64,000 nucleotides of DNA from an uncultured Lachnotalea sp. (lineage in GTDB: Bacteria > Bacillota > Clostridia > Lachnospirales > Lachnospiraceae), in assembly GCA_948470255.1 (NCBI GenBank), contig CAOKOS010000004.1, forward strand, positions 1 to 64,000. The letters are read 5' to 3'. Shown here in pieces: positions 42,175 through 51,116 of the stretch. Each line of letters starts with the position of its first letter. Within the stretch, counting starts at the first letter, position 1. The translations under genes and the position numbers were made by a program. The notes under the pieces were generated by a model. It did not search any database, was not told the origin of the DNA, and worked only from the letters and a program-made list of their open reading frames with translations.

Positions 42175-43629
42175 GTGAGTAAGGAAAAAGCACCTAAGAA
42201 AATGAGTTTTCCCGTGGCAGTTTTTACACTGCTTGTGCTGATTGTGGTTATGGCTGTGGGGCTGGCGGTACTTAAGCTGGGCACGGTCACGGTGTTTGCG
42301 CTGGTCCTGGTGGCCATGTCCCTTATTGCCCTGTTTACGGGCTTTTCCATGGAAGAGGTGCAAGATACCATCCTGGACGGCTGTAAAAAGGCAATTCTGG
42401 TGATTTTGATCTTGATGAGTGTGGGTATGGTGGTAGGTTCCTGGATTGTGTCCGGCGTTATTCCGTCCATTATTTATTACGGGCTTAAGATTTTGTCGCC
42501 GTCTTATTTCCTGCTGGTGGGCTTTATTATCTGCTGTATCGTTTCATTCTTTACGGGAAGCTCTTATACGGCGGCGGGAACTTTGGGCGTGGCCTTTATG
42601 GGAATCGGCTACGGCATCGGTATTAACCCTGGCCTGACGGCAGGGATGGTGATTTCCGGAGCTATTTTTGGTGACAAGATGTCTCCTTTCTCCGATACCA
42701 CAAACTTGGCGCCTGCCTGTGCGGGTACGGATATCTTCCTGCATATCAAGTCCATGCTTTTTACGACAGTTCCGGCTACCGTAATTGCGGCAGTGTTGTA
42801 TTTTGCGCTGGGGTTACAGTACAGAGGTTCGTCGGTGGATCTGGCCAATGTGCAGGCCATTTCCGACGGCATTACAGGGGCGTTCAATGTGAACCCGTTC
42901 CTGATGTTGATTCCGGTGTTGACCATTATCCTGGCCGTCAAGAAAGTACCTTCCTTCCTGGCCATGTTGACGGGAGCCATGGTGGCCATGGTGGTGGCTT
43001 TTATTGCCCAGCCTCAGTTTGATGTGGCGGCTATCTTCAATTCCATCGCAACAGGGTTTAGCCAGGAGTTTGACAATGCCATGGTGGCGCGCCTTTTTAA
43101 CAGGGGAGGCATTTCCAGTATGATGACCACGGTTTCCCTGTCCCTTCTTTGCCTGGCTTTTGGAGAGCTTTTGCAGAGGATGGGTGTTTTGAACGCGATT
43201 TTGGATAAACTGCAGGCGCTGGTGAGAAAGCCGGGTCCCCTGGTGCTCTCCACGCTGGTCACCTGCCTTCTGACGGTGGTTTTGACAGCCAGTCAGTATG
43301 TGGCGATTCTGCTTCCAGGTGAAATTTTCAAAGAATCTTATGACAAGGCGGATGTGGCCCCTTATGTCCTTTCCAGGACTCTGGAGGACGGCGGTACCAT
43401 TTTCTCTTTCCTGGTGCCCTGGTCTATGGCGGCCATTTACACTTCCGGTGTTTTGGAGGTTCCGACTCTGGAATCCATGCCTTACACCTTTATGCCGGTT
43501 CTCTGCCCCATCTTTGCAATTATTTATGCCCTGACTGGCTTTGCCGTGTTTAAGAAGGACGGCTCCCCGGTGAAGGGAAAAGGGATTTGGTTCAGTAAGA
43601 AGGCCAGATTGGCGGCTGAACAGAAATAA
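42175..43629 (+). CDS. NhaC-family transporter, LysW-like
   Basis: A 484-residue transporter with about eleven to twelve membrane segments. The motif FTGSSYTAAGTLGVAFMGIG and GDKMSPFSDTTNLAPACAGT are typical of the NhaC Na+/H+ antiporter superfamily. A branch of this family, LysW, has been predicted as a lysine transporter because of its association with lysine riboswitches, and this operon is preceded by one. It would therefore import lysine or a lysine-related ring compound using Na+ or H+. The start is GTG at 42175 with AGAGGAGGA upstream; longer frames overlap hyuB. Confidence 0.85.
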   Translation: MSKEKAPKKMSFPVAVFTLLVLIVVMAVGLAVLKLGTVTVFALVLVAMSLIALFTGFSMEEVQDTILDGCKKAILVILILMSVGMVVGSWIVSGVIPSIIYYGLKILSPSYFLLVGFIICCIVSFFTGSSYTAAGTLGVAFMGIGYGIGINPGLTAGMVISGAIFGDKMSPFSDTTNLAPACAGTDIFLHIKSMLFTTVPATVIAAVLYFALGLQYRGSSVDLANVQAISDGITGAFNVNPFLMLIPVLTIILAVKKVPSFLAMLTGAMVAMVVAFIAQPQFDVAAIFNSIATGFSQEFDNAMVARLFNRGGISSMMTTVSLSLLCLAFGELLQRMGVLNAILDKLQALVRKPGPLVLSTLVTCLLTVVLTASQYVAILLPGEIFKESYDKADVAPYVLSRTLEDGGTIFSFLVPWSMAAIYTSGVLEVPTLESMPYTFMPVLCPIFAIIYALTGFAVFKKDGSPVKGKGIWFSKKARLAAEQK

Positions 43630-43765
43630 AGGAATATGCCGAAAACCGGCTGGCGATGACAAAAATGTGGCCTTTTACAACATTTTGATTAAGAAAGGTA
43701 GAGATTGATAAGATATAAATAATATATAATCCTATGTTGGAGGTTACTCAAAGGAGATGGCACAT

Positions 43766-44464
43766 ATGATACGGATTGCAGTCTGTGATGATGAATCGGC
43801 GATGTGCAGGCAGCTTGCGCAGATGGTATCTGCAAAGCTTAAAAAATGGGAGGAAGAGTTTGCAGTTACCTGTTATACCAATGCCGCCCGTCTGCTGTTT
43901 TCTCCTTTAAATTTTGATATGGTTTTTCTGGATATCCAGATGCCTGGTTTAAACGGAGTGGAGCTGGCGAAAAAGCTGCGCGAAAAGGAATTTAACGGAA
44001 TTTTGATTTTTGTGACAGTTTTGACAGAATATATGCTGGACGCATTTGAAGTGGAAGCCATGGATTACCTTTGTAAGCCGGTTGACGAGGCACGGCTGGA
44101 ACAGGCTCTTCTTCGCAGCATGAAACATTTGAGGTTAAAGGAGGAAAAAGGCTTTTTTATCCGGACAATGAATGGTTACAGAATGGTTAAGTTCAATGAA
44201 GTTTATTATTGCGAAGTCATGAACCGGAAAATTTATCTTCACATGAGGCAGGATGTCATCGAGTATTATGGAAAAATGAAAGACCTGGAACAGCAGACAT
44301 TGCCTTATCTGATTCGGTGCCACAGGAGTTTCCTGATTAATCCCGTTTATTTGCAGGAATACAAAGGCGGGCAGGTGACTTTGAAAAACGGCGCGCGGAT
44401 TCCTGTTTCAAAAAGTTATCATCAGATATTTATGGAGCGGATGTTGCGCAGTATTCATGGGTGA
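43766..44464 (+). CDS. LytTR-family response regulator
   Basis: A 232-residue regulator. The receiver domain (IRIAVCDDESAMCRQL, phospho-acceptor in FDMVFLDIQMPGLNGVEL, Lys in MDYLCKPVDEARL) is followed by a LytTR DNA-binding domain from about 135 (FNEVYYCEVMNRKIYLHM, LPYLIRCHRSFLINPVYLQEY). LytTR regulators control extracellular polysaccharide, toxins or peptides. An ATG at 43766 has AAAGGAG nine bases upstream; ATG at 43757 is too close to it. The cognate kinase gene follows after 27 bases. The broken receiver at 89-285 is of the same class. Confidence 0.92.
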   Translation: MIRIAVCDDESAMCRQLAQMVSAKLKKWEEEFAVTCYTNAARLLFSPLNFDMVFLDIQMPGLNGVELAKKLREKEFNGILIFVTVLTEYMLDAFEVEAMDYLCKPVDEARLEQALLRSMKHLRLKEEKGFFIRTMNGYRMVKFNEVYYCEVMNRKIYLHMRQDVIEYYGKMKDLEQQTLPYLIRCHRSFLINPVYLQEYKGGQVTLKNGARIPVSKSYHQIFMERMLRSIHG

Positions 44465-44491
44465 CAGGTGTGTTGATGTGGGAGGAAGGAA

Positions 44492-45853
44492 ATGGACTGG
44501 CTGTCTCAGGTGGTTCCAGATCAATTACCATGTATCCGCTGGTATACGGTCATACCGGCTTTGTTGGGATACATGACCGTACCGGTAATTGTTTTCTGGT
44601 TTTTTTGCCGGTATGCAGAAGCGCCTTTTAAATGGAGGCATGGAATTTTTTATATGGCTTTTTCTGCCGTGCTTTCTGTGTTGGAAATACAACTGCAGTT
44701 GCCCGGAAGCTTTGGGCTTTTTCTGGAAACGCTGCTGCTTGTTTTCTGCGGCCGTATATTTTCCCAAAAAAGCTGGATGGAAACGGCAGCCATTTCTATT
44801 TTAATTTTGTCTGTATTAAATGTCAGCAACAGTATGATACGCTGGATGGATCACAGAGTCATTGCGCCGTTGATTTTGAGTCACGATCTGTTTGTTACTC
44901 CTTCCGATACCATAAGGGAAAGCTTGAGGGTTGTTATTGTATCCTGTATTTTAGTTGTGATATTGAAAAAATTCCGGGAAAGTATCCGCTGCACAAACCG
45001 GCAGGCGTTGCTGCAGCTGACGGTTCCCGTCTTTTTTATATCAATGGTGGGAAGAATGATACAGGATTCCATTTACGGAAAAGGAGAAGCAGCCATATGG
45101 GATCCCCATACGGGAGAAGTGGAAGTGATCTCCAATATCAATATTAATTATTCGGAACTGTTTTTCTTACAGGTGTTTGCATGTCTTTGTCTTTTTGCGA
45201 TGTTGTTTGCTTATCACAAGATTACAGGAATTTTGCAGGCAGAACAGAAATTGCGTCTGCTTGAACAGCAGGCGGAGCAACAGAAACAGTATCTTCAGGA
45301 AGCAAAAATACGGGAACAAAGGACTCGCGCTTTCCGGCATGATATTAAAAATCATCTGACTGTATTGGCAGGGCTTTTGAAAAAGGGACAGGCAGTCTCG
45401 GCCTATAGTTATTTGTCGCGCCTGGACGAGCTTTCGGCAGAGCTTTCCTATCCGGTTCATACAGGTGAGGCGGCGGCAGACGTGCTGCTTGGGAGTAAGC
45501 TTTCTGCGGCAAAGGAAAAGAAAATCCGTATTTCCTGCGAAGTGGAGATTCCCAAGATTGAAGGAATGACAGAGTTAGACTGGTGCATAATCCTTTCCAA
45601 CGCCCTTGATAATGCGGTAAAGGCCTGCGATGAGGTTGCGGAGGGGGAAAGGTATATTGAAATCGGCAGCAGGAGGAAAGGGAATTTTTATCTGCTCTGC
45701 CTGGAAAACAGCTGCAGTAAAAAGGTTCAGAGCGCAGCGGAAGAAGGTACCGGGCTTTCTAATATCAGGAGTGTTGTGGAAAAATACCAGGGAATCATGG
45801 AAACGGAGGTTTCCCAGGGAAACTATAAATTGAACCTGCTTTTTGTCATATAG
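44492..45853 (+). CDS. GHKL sensor histidine kinase
   Basis: A 453-residue membrane kinase of the AgrC-like GHKL class. Six or so membrane segments span about residues 15-250 with an extracytoplasmic loop near 200-228. A coiled linker (AEQKLRLLEQQAEQQKQYLQE) leads to the phospho-acceptor His in FRHDIKNHLTVLAG, an N-box in ILSNALDNAVKACDEV and a G-box in EEGTGLSNIRSVVEKYQG. It phosphorylates the LytTR regulator encoded just upstream. No AgrD-type peptide or AgrB gene is visible, so the signal is unknown. Confidence 0.92.
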   Translation: MDWLSQVVPDQLPCIRWYTVIPALLGYMTVPVIVFWFFCRYAEAPFKWRHGIFYMAFSAVLSVLEIQLQLPGSFGLFLETLLLVFCGRIFSQKSWMETAAISILILSVLNVSNSMIRWMDHRVIAPLILSHDLFVTPSDTIRESLRVVIVSCILVVILKKFRESIRCTNRQALLQLTVPVFFISMVGRMIQDSIYGKGEAAIWDPHTGEVEVISNININYSELFFLQVFACLCLFAMLFAYHKITGILQAEQKLRLLEQQAEQQKQYLQEAKIREQRTRAFRHDIKNHLTVLAGLLKKGQAVSAYSYLSRLDELSAELSYPVHTGEAAADVLLGSKLSAAKEKKIRISCEVEIPKIEGMTELDWCIILSNALDNAVKACDEVAEGERYIEIGSRRKGNFYLLCLENSCSKKVQSAAEEGTGLSNIRSVVEKYQGIMETEVSQGNYKLNLLFVI

Positions 45854-46107
45854 AATCCTTACCGCCGATTGACAAAGACACACGCTGTGGCCGCCTATGC
45901 TTATGTCAACGGAAGGTATCAACCTTTCTGCATCGGTTGGCGGAGAGGCGTTTATTTACAACATAGCCACGCTGTTTTACATCAATGTGATGGTTCGGAG
46001 GGGATTTTCCGGCGATATAGAAAGAGTAAAGAGAAACTGGAAAGTATCCGGGAAAATCACGGATACTTCCATGGAAGGCAAAACAGAACGGACAGGAGGA
46101 AATGAAT

Positions 46108-46422
46108 ATGAATGTAAACGCTATGGCAGGGGTAGGATACGGCGCTGGCGTAGGCGGTTCTTTGGGCGGCGGAGACAGCTTAAGGCTTAAATCTCTGGAG
46201 CAGAAGCTAAAAAAGCTGGAGGATGAGAAAAAGCAGGCGGAAGAGGCCCAGGACACAGACAAGGTAAGAAAACTGGAACAGGAAATCCTGAAGGTAAGAC
46301 AGGAGATTGAGCAGCTTAAGAAGAAGGAAAAAGAGAAAGAGGAGAAGAAGACAGAAAAACCGGGACAAGAAAAACAGGGGACGCCCGGGCAACGGACAGA
46401 TGGACTAGACGTGTACGCCTAG
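46108..46422 (+). CDS. FlxA-like coiled-coil protein
   Basis: A 104-residue protein. A Gly-rich start (MAGVGYGAGVGGSLGGGDSL) is followed by a highly charged coiled coil (SLEQKLKKLEDEKKQAEEA to KKEKEKEEKKTEK) and a Gly/Gln-rich end. This is the layout of the FlxA-like family, whose role is unclear. The second ATG (46108) is eight bases from AGGAGG and is preferred to the one at 46102. The 254 bases between the kinase and this gene hold no gene I can support. Confidence 0.7.
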   Translation: MNVNAMAGVGYGAGVGGSLGGGDSLRLKSLEQKLKKLEDEKKQAEEAQDTDKVRKLEQEILKVRQEIEQLKKKEKEKEEKKTEKPGQEKQGTPGQRTDGLDVYA

Positions 46423-46441
46423 GATTTAGAAAAAATCCCAT

Positions 46442-46578
46442 AAAAAACTGCAGGCTTTGATTTTTCACAGATACATCGGATACATCGGATTTGGCACAGC
46501 GCTTCGCCGCTTATGAGCCACGCTTTTGCCAAATCATACTTACTGTCTTCTGCAAAAATCAGAGCCTGCAGTTTTTTT
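46442..46578. terminator. Nested inverted repeat, bidirectional terminator
   Basis: AACTGCAGGCTTTGATTTTT (left, 46446-46465) and AAAAATCAGAGCCTGCAGTT (right, 46554-46573) pair with one bulge, flanked by A- and T-runs. Inside, GATTTGGCA (46488-46496) and TGCCAAATC (46527-46535) form a second perfect stem, and ATACATCGG is tandemly repeated at 46471-46488. It separates two convergent genes. Confidence 0.65.
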
Positions 46579-47557
46579 ACGGTTTTTTTGAAAATTCTGT
46601 AATCAAAAGCTCTACGGCCAGGTTATCCGCCAACCGCCCGGTCTTGACGGCTTCTTCCGCTTCTGTGCATTTTTCCAGACAAAGCCTAAGGTCACCCAAC
46701 AGAAAGTTTTTTCCCTGGGATATGAGCCGTCCGGCCACAAAAGGCTGAATTCCTGCTTGTTTTGCAATTTCGTCCCGTCCCTTGCCGGAAACAGAAAGTT
46801 CTTTGACTAAAAGGAGCTGGTGAAACTGTCTGGCAATCAGGAAGAGGATTCGCATGGGCGGTTCCCTGAGAGCCATCAGGTCATAGTATTTATCCAGGGC
46901 GGCAGCCTGCCGCCTGGATGCAATGTCTGTAATCATGTCAAAAATACGTCCTGTAATCTGTACAGAACAAATGGCCTCAACGTCTTCAGGGAGGATTCCT
47001 TCCCTTCCTTCTGTGTAGGAAACCAGCTTATCAAGCTCAGTGCGGATATGCTCCATATCGTCTCCCACATTGTTTAAGAACAATTCCAGGGCAGCCGGGG
47101 AAATTTGGCGGCCTGACTGTTTCAGATTGCGGACAATCCACGTTTTTAGCTGGGATTCCGACTGCCTTCCAAGCTCTGTGGCGTAACCCAGTTCCTTTAC
47201 TTTTTTATAAAACCGGTTTCGTTTATCCACAGATTCTTCCACAAAGAGCAGGATGGTACTGTCCGGCATACGGGACAGATAAGAAGTGAGAGGCTCTGCA
47301 TCCTTTTTAAAGAGGCCGCTGTCTTCCATGAGGATCAGCCGTTTTTCAGAAAGGAAGGGCATAGTATCAGCCAAGCCGATGATTTCCTTCGGATCAGCCT
47401 CTTTTCCGTAGAAACCCTGGAAATTCATCCTGTCATCCCCCAGGATGGCTTCCGTAAGCTGGTTCTTATAGCTTCTTTTTAAAAAGGTTTCCTCTCCATA
47501 CAGGCAGTAAACCGGTTTGAATGTTCGGTTTTTAATATCCTGGTTTAATACTTTCAT
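46577..47557 (-). CDS. holA: DNA polymerase III subunit delta
   Basis: A 326-residue clamp-loader subunit that opens the sliding clamp. The opening VLNQDIKNRTFKPVYCLYGEETFLKRSY and the block MNFQGFYGKEADPKEIIGLADTMPF, KRLILMEDSGLF, are typical, with the collar domain at the end (DLRLCLEKCTEAEEAVKTGRL). Length is normal. Its start overlaps the stop of the upstream sugar-kinase gene by four bases, so the two are co-transcribed. Confidence 0.9.
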   Translation of the reverse strand: MKVLNQDIKNRTFKPVYCLYGEETFLKRSYKNQLTEAILGDDRMNFQGFYGKEADPKEIIGLADTMPFLSEKRLILMEDSGLFKKDAEPLTSYLSRMPDSTILLFVEESVDKRNRFYKKVKELGYATELGRQSESQLKTWIVRNLKQSGRQISPAALELFLNNVGDDMEHIRTELDKLVSYTEGREGILPEDVEAICSVQITGRIFDMITDIASRRQAAALDKYYDLMALREPPMRILFLIARQFHQLLLVKELSVSGKGRDEIAKQAGIQPFVAGRLISQGKNFLLGDLRLCLEKCTEAEEAVKTGRLADNLAVELLITEFSKKP

Positions 47558-48522
47558 TTTTTGAGATATTCTTCAAACTGTGCTGCAGTTGCGTAGGAGG
47601 CGATGGCGCCGCTTCCGAGGACGCTGTATTCGCAGTAACGGTTGGAGAATGTCAGGTATTTTGTGAGCTGACCATCTGTCAGGTCTTTTAAAGTAGAGAT
47701 GGTTACACCGTCTTTAGACAGCTGATACAGGAAAGAACCGATGAAAGCATCCCCTGCGCCGGTGGTGTCGATGGCTTTTACTTTTCGGGAAGGGACACTG
47801 GCGGAAGATGATTTTGTATAAGCTTCCGCTCCGTCAGCGCCTTTAGTGTAAAGGACAAGCTGCACGTTTCCCTGGAATAGGATATCCTCAGCGTCGCGGA
47901 CTTCTGTTTTTCCGGTGATAAATTCCAGCTCTTCGTCGGAGATCTTCAACACATGGGCATAAGGGATAAATTCCAGAATGGCTCTGCGAAGCTCATCGTA
48001 GTCTTTCCACAGAGGTAGACGTATATTGGGATCAAAACTGATCATATCGCCGCACTCAAGGGCATAGGTGATGGCCTTTCTGTGGGCTTCTTTCATGGGG
48101 AAATTCCCCAGGCAGAGAGAACAAAAATGGAGCGCATAAGCATCTTCAAACCAGGATTTTTCCACTACATCGGCGCTCATTAACATATCGGCGCTGGGCT
48201 TTCTGTAAAAAGAAAAATCTCTGTTTCCGTCTTCTTTTAAAGATACGAAAGCAAGGCAAGTATTGGCCTCGTCGGTACGCAGCACATGGCTGACATCAAT
48301 CCCGTGCCCGACAAATTCATCTACGATCCTGTCGCCGAAGGCATCTTGTCCCAGCTGGGTAATCATGGCGGCAGGGCCTCCCAGTTTGATATAAGCGCCG
48401 CCCACATTGGCCGGGGCGCCGCCTACGACGCCTTTGAAATCTTTTACCTCTTTTAACTCGCATCCGATCTGATGAGGTACAAAATCAATCAGTGCTTCGC
48501 CTATAGAAATCAGTCTCTTCAT
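47554..48522 (-). CDS. PfkB-family carbohydrate kinase, fructokinase-like
   Basis: A 322-residue ribokinase-fold sugar kinase. VVGGAPANVGGAYIKLGG is the N-terminal PfkB signature, and IDTTGAGDAFIGSFLYQL the C-terminal signature with the catalytic Asp. ISFDPNIRLPLWKD supports a fructokinase-like kinase. It phosphorylates a hexose, probably fructose, with ATP. AGGAGGATATC precedes the ATG at 48522. It is coupled to holA by an ATGA-type overlap, an unusual pairing with no known functional link. Confidence 0.88.
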   Translation of the reverse strand: MKRLISIGEALIDFVPHQIGCELKEVKDFKGVVGGAPANVGGAYIKLGGPAAMITQLGQDAFGDRIVDEFVGHGIDVSHVLRTDEANTCLAFVSLKEDGNRDFSFYRKPSADMLMSADVVEKSWFEDAYALHFCSLCLGNFPMKEAHRKAITYALECGDMISFDPNIRLPLWKDYDELRRAILEFIPYAHVLKISDEELEFITGKTEVRDAEDILFQGNVQLVLYTKGADGAEAYTKSSSASVPSRKVKAIDTTGAGDAFIGSFLYQLSKDGVTISTLKDLTDGQLTKYLTFSNRYCEYSVLGSGAIASYATAAQFEEYLKK

Positions 48523-48610
48523 GATATCCTCCTAATTCCGTTTTTTGCGGCCCTCTTGGGCCACTTGGTTGCTATAAGTATATCATGTGATTTTTTTCTC
48601 TGCAATTACA

Positions 48611-49477
48611 TTATTGCCGCAGGGGCTTTCCTGTCAGCATTTCGTAGGCCTGGAGATATTTGCCGATGGTTTTTTCTACAATATCCTCAGGAAGGGTCCA
48701 GTCATTTCCGGGATTGGCTCTCAGCCAGTCACGGGCAAACTGTTTATCAAAGGAAGGCTGTCCATGGCCCGGTTCATAACCGGCGGCAGGCCAGAAGCGG
48801 GAGCTGTCCGGTGTCAGCATCTCGTCTCCAAGGACAATATTTCCCTCTTCGTCCAGGCCAAATTCAAATTTTGTGTCAGCGATGATGATTCCACGGCTTA
48901 ATGCGTAGTCGGCGCATTTTTTATAAAGGGCCAGAGTACAGTCCTTAAGTTTTGCCGCATATGCTTCCCCCTTGCCGGGAAAAAGCTTTTCCAGATGGAC
49001 AATGCTTTGCTCATAAGAAATGTTTTCATCATGATCACCTATTTCCGCTTTGGTGGAAGGGGTGTAGATGGGTTCAGGAAGTTTGTCCGATTCTTTCAGC
49101 CCCTCCGGGAGGCGGATGCCGCAAACAGTACCGTCTTTTTGATAGCTGGCCCAGCCGCTGCCGGTGATATAGCCGCGGACAATACATTCCAGAGGGAGCA
49201 TGTTGAGCTTTCTGCACATCATACTGTTTCCATCAAAACGAGGCTGACGGAAAAACTCAGGCATGTCTTTCACATCGGTGGAGATCATGTGGTTAGGGAG
49301 GATGTCTTTTGTCATATCGAACCAGAATTTAGACATCTGGGTCAAAACGGCGCCTTTTTGGGTGACGGTGTTTTTCAAAATCACATCAAAGCAGCTGATA
49401 CGGTCGGTTGCCACCATAATCAGGCTGTCACCATTGTCGTAAATTTCGCGGACTTTACCTTCTTTTACAGGTTTCAT
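48611..49477 (-). CDS. purC: Phosphoribosylaminoimidazole-succinocarboxamide synthase
   Basis: A 288-residue enzyme of purine synthesis that joins aspartate to CAIR with ATP to make SAICAR. VKEGKVREIYDNGDSLIMVATDRISCFDV, PLECIVRGYITGSGWASY, IYTPSTKAEIGDHDENISYE and GIIIADTKFEFGLDEEGNIV are diagnostic. It is of the longer form, with SFDKQFARDWL near the end. The ATG at 49477 has GAGGTAG six bases upstream. It stands apart from other pur genes. A minus-strand promoter lies at 49527-49555. Confidence 0.95.
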   Translation of the reverse strand: MKPVKEGKVREIYDNGDSLIMVATDRISCFDVILKNTVTQKGAVLTQMSKFWFDMTKDILPNHMISTDVKDMPEFFRQPRFDGNSMMCRKLNMLPLECIVRGYITGSGWASYQKDGTVCGIRLPEGLKESDKLPEPIYTPSTKAEIGDHDENISYEQSIVHLEKLFPGKGEAYAAKLKDCTLALYKKCADYALSRGIIIADTKFEFGLDEEGNIVLGDEMLTPDSSRFWPAAGYEPGHGQPSFDKQFARDWLRANPGNDWTLPEDIVEKTIGKYLQAYEMLTGKPLRQ

Positions 49478-49526
49478 TTTATCTACCTCGCTGTATTCTA
49501 TGGTTTTAACTGGCTGATGATATATA

Positions 49527-49555
49527 TAGATACCAGATTTTAACATAAAGAGCAA
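49527..49555 (-). promoter_or_regulatory. Promoter of purC
   Basis: On the minus strand TTGCTC (49550-49555), a 17-base spacer and TATCTA (49527-49532). Confidence 0.5.
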
Positions 49556-49583
49556 TAGTATTTTGGAATTTTATATAGGAAAC

Positions 49584-50405
49584 TTATTTCCGTTCGGACT
49601 CTTTGATTTTAAAGTAAACAAGCTGCACATTGCTATTGGAACTGGCCTGGTTCCGCTTTACATCAAAAAGCCCCAGAGAATTGATGAAAGGGGTAAATTT
49701 GGAAAAACCAAAGTTACGGACATCAAAATCGGGGAACCGTTTGGCCAGCTGATTGCCCAGTTCTGCTGAGAAAATCCAGCCGTCGTCGTCGGAACACTCG
49801 TCCACAAGAGTCAGAATTGCTTTTTTAATCATATTCAGGTTGGTTTGTGGTTCCGGTTCCTGCGGCTTTGTCTTTGCCTTCTTAGAAGCAGCTCTTCCTT
49901 TTTTAGCGGAGGACGGAGTTTTTTCCAGGTCAGCCGGCGGCTCCATTTCTTTTTCCGGATCAGACTCGTTGGAAAGCAGGATATCCAGATATTTAAATTG
50001 ATTGCAGGCAGAAATAAAGGGCTTTGGCGTTTTGCTTTCCCCCATGCCGATGACATGCATACCGGATTCCCGCAGCCGGGCCGCCAGCCTGGTAAAATCA
50101 CTGTCGGAAGAAGCCAGGCAAAAGCCGTCCACGGTTCCTGAATAGAGAATATCCATGGCATCAATGATCATGGCTGAATCGGTGGCGCTTTTTCCTGTAG
50201 TATATCCATATTGTTGTATGGGAATGATGGAATTGTCCAGAAGGACACGCTTCCAGGATGTGAGCTGGGGATTGGTCCAGTCACCGTAAATACGTTTGTA
50301 AGTGGCGATACCAGTTTTAGCGGCCTCGTCTAAAATAATCTTAATGTATTTTTCTGAAATATTATCAGCGTCGATCAGTATGGCGAATTTCAGTTCTTTG
50401 TTCAA
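49584..50405 (-). CDS. NYN-domain protein with C-terminal LOTUS-like domain
   Basis: A 273-residue protein. Residues 1-145 are a NYN (PIN-like nuclease) domain: FAILIDADNISEKYIKIILD at the start, SATDSAMIIDAMDILYSG and GFCLASSDSDFTRLAARLRE carry the acidic residues. A Lys/Ala/Pro-rich linker (about 165-195) leads to an OST-HTH/LOTUS-like domain (AILTLVDECSDDDGWIFSAELG). An RNA-processing role is expected. The start is a TTG at 50405 with GGAGG eight bases before it; earlier in-frame ATGs lack a ribosome site. Confidence 0.85.
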   Translation of the reverse strand: MNKELKFAILIDADNISEKYIKIILDEAAKTGIATYKRIYGDWTNPQLTSWKRVLLDNSIIPIQQYGYTTGKSATDSAMIIDAMDILYSGTVDGFCLASSDSDFTRLAARLRESGMHVIGMGESKTPKPFISACNQFKYLDILLSNESDPEKEMEPPADLEKTPSSAKKGRAASKKAKTKPQEPEPQTNLNMIKKAILTLVDECSDDDGWIFSAELGNQLAKRFPDFDVRNFGFSKFTPFINSLGLFDVKRNQASSNSNVQLVYFKIKESERK

Positions 50406-50430
50406 AAGATGTGCCTCCGTTCTTTCCATA

Positions 50431-51000
50431 TTATATAGAGAATCCAGAAATACCCCACAGATGTGAAGAGTGGAATGTTCCATCCAGAAGGAAAATGATC
50501 AGTACCATGCAGCCAAAAACCAAGGCGACGATACCCAGCACCAGCCCGGCGATGGCAATACCGCGGTTGATGGATTTCATGCCCAAAACTGCAAAGATCA
50601 CGCTCAGGATACCTAAAGGAATCGTAATCATGGGGAGACAGCAGCTGCATATGGCCAGGATACCGAGAACAAGTGAAGCCACGGCAAAACCTGTCCGGTT
50701 TTGGGTATAACCTTCCTGTCTGCGGGCAGGGCGGCCATAATATCCCCCTTCCTGTTCTTCAGAAGAGCGGCGGTAGTCCTCATCACTGTAGTCGCCGGAA
50801 AAAGGACGATAATCCATATAAGGACGGCGGGCAGACGAGGAATCCGCCTCACGGGGAGGGACGGCAGATTTTTCGTCGGGTTTTCCGTCAAATTTTCCAT
50901 CTGTGTCCAGCGTCTGCCCGTTAGGTGAAAGTCTGGCGCCACATTCATCACAGACGGGTGTGCCGTCGGGAAGTTCTTTGCCGCAGGTTGTACAATACAT
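50431..51000 (-). CDS. Zinc-ribbon membrane protein, DUF4190-like
   Basis: A 189-residue protein. The N-terminus is a zinc ribbon (MYCTTCGKELPDGTPVCDECG, Cys pairs at 3/6 and 17/20). A hydrophilic Ser/Arg/Tyr-rich linker to about 105 is followed by a Gly/Ala/Val-rich pair of membrane segments at about 103-143 and 146-172 (GFAVASLVLGILAICSCCLPM, IAIAGLVLGIVALVFGCMVL), as in DUF4190 proteins. Function is unknown. AAAGGCGG precedes the start. Its stop is 25 bases upstream of the NYN gene start. Confidence 0.75.
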   Translation of the reverse strand: MYCTTCGKELPDGTPVCDECGARLSPNGQTLDTDGKFDGKPDEKSAVPPREADSSSARRPYMDYRPFSGDYSDEDYRRSSEEQEGGYYGRPARRQEGYTQNRTGFAVASLVLGILAICSCCLPMITIPLGILSVIFAVLGMKSINRGIAIAGLVLGIVALVFGCMVLIIFLLDGTFHSSHLWGISGFSI

Positions 51001-51116
51001 AAAAAACCGCCTTTCATAATTTCATTCTGTTACCATTATAAGACCTCAGGAGATAAAACTCAATGAAAATGTTTACATGGTATGTTATACTAAAAGAAAA
51101 ACCAGGAGGCTGTGCC

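Noticed and set aside
42814-43662. 282-codon minus-strand frame
   Set aside because: Antisense of the NhaC-family transporter; no domain recognised.
45897-46190. 97-codon open frame after the sensor kinase gene
   Set aside because: No ribosome site at its start; it overlaps the well-supported FlxA-like gene in another frame and its last third is that gene's shadow.
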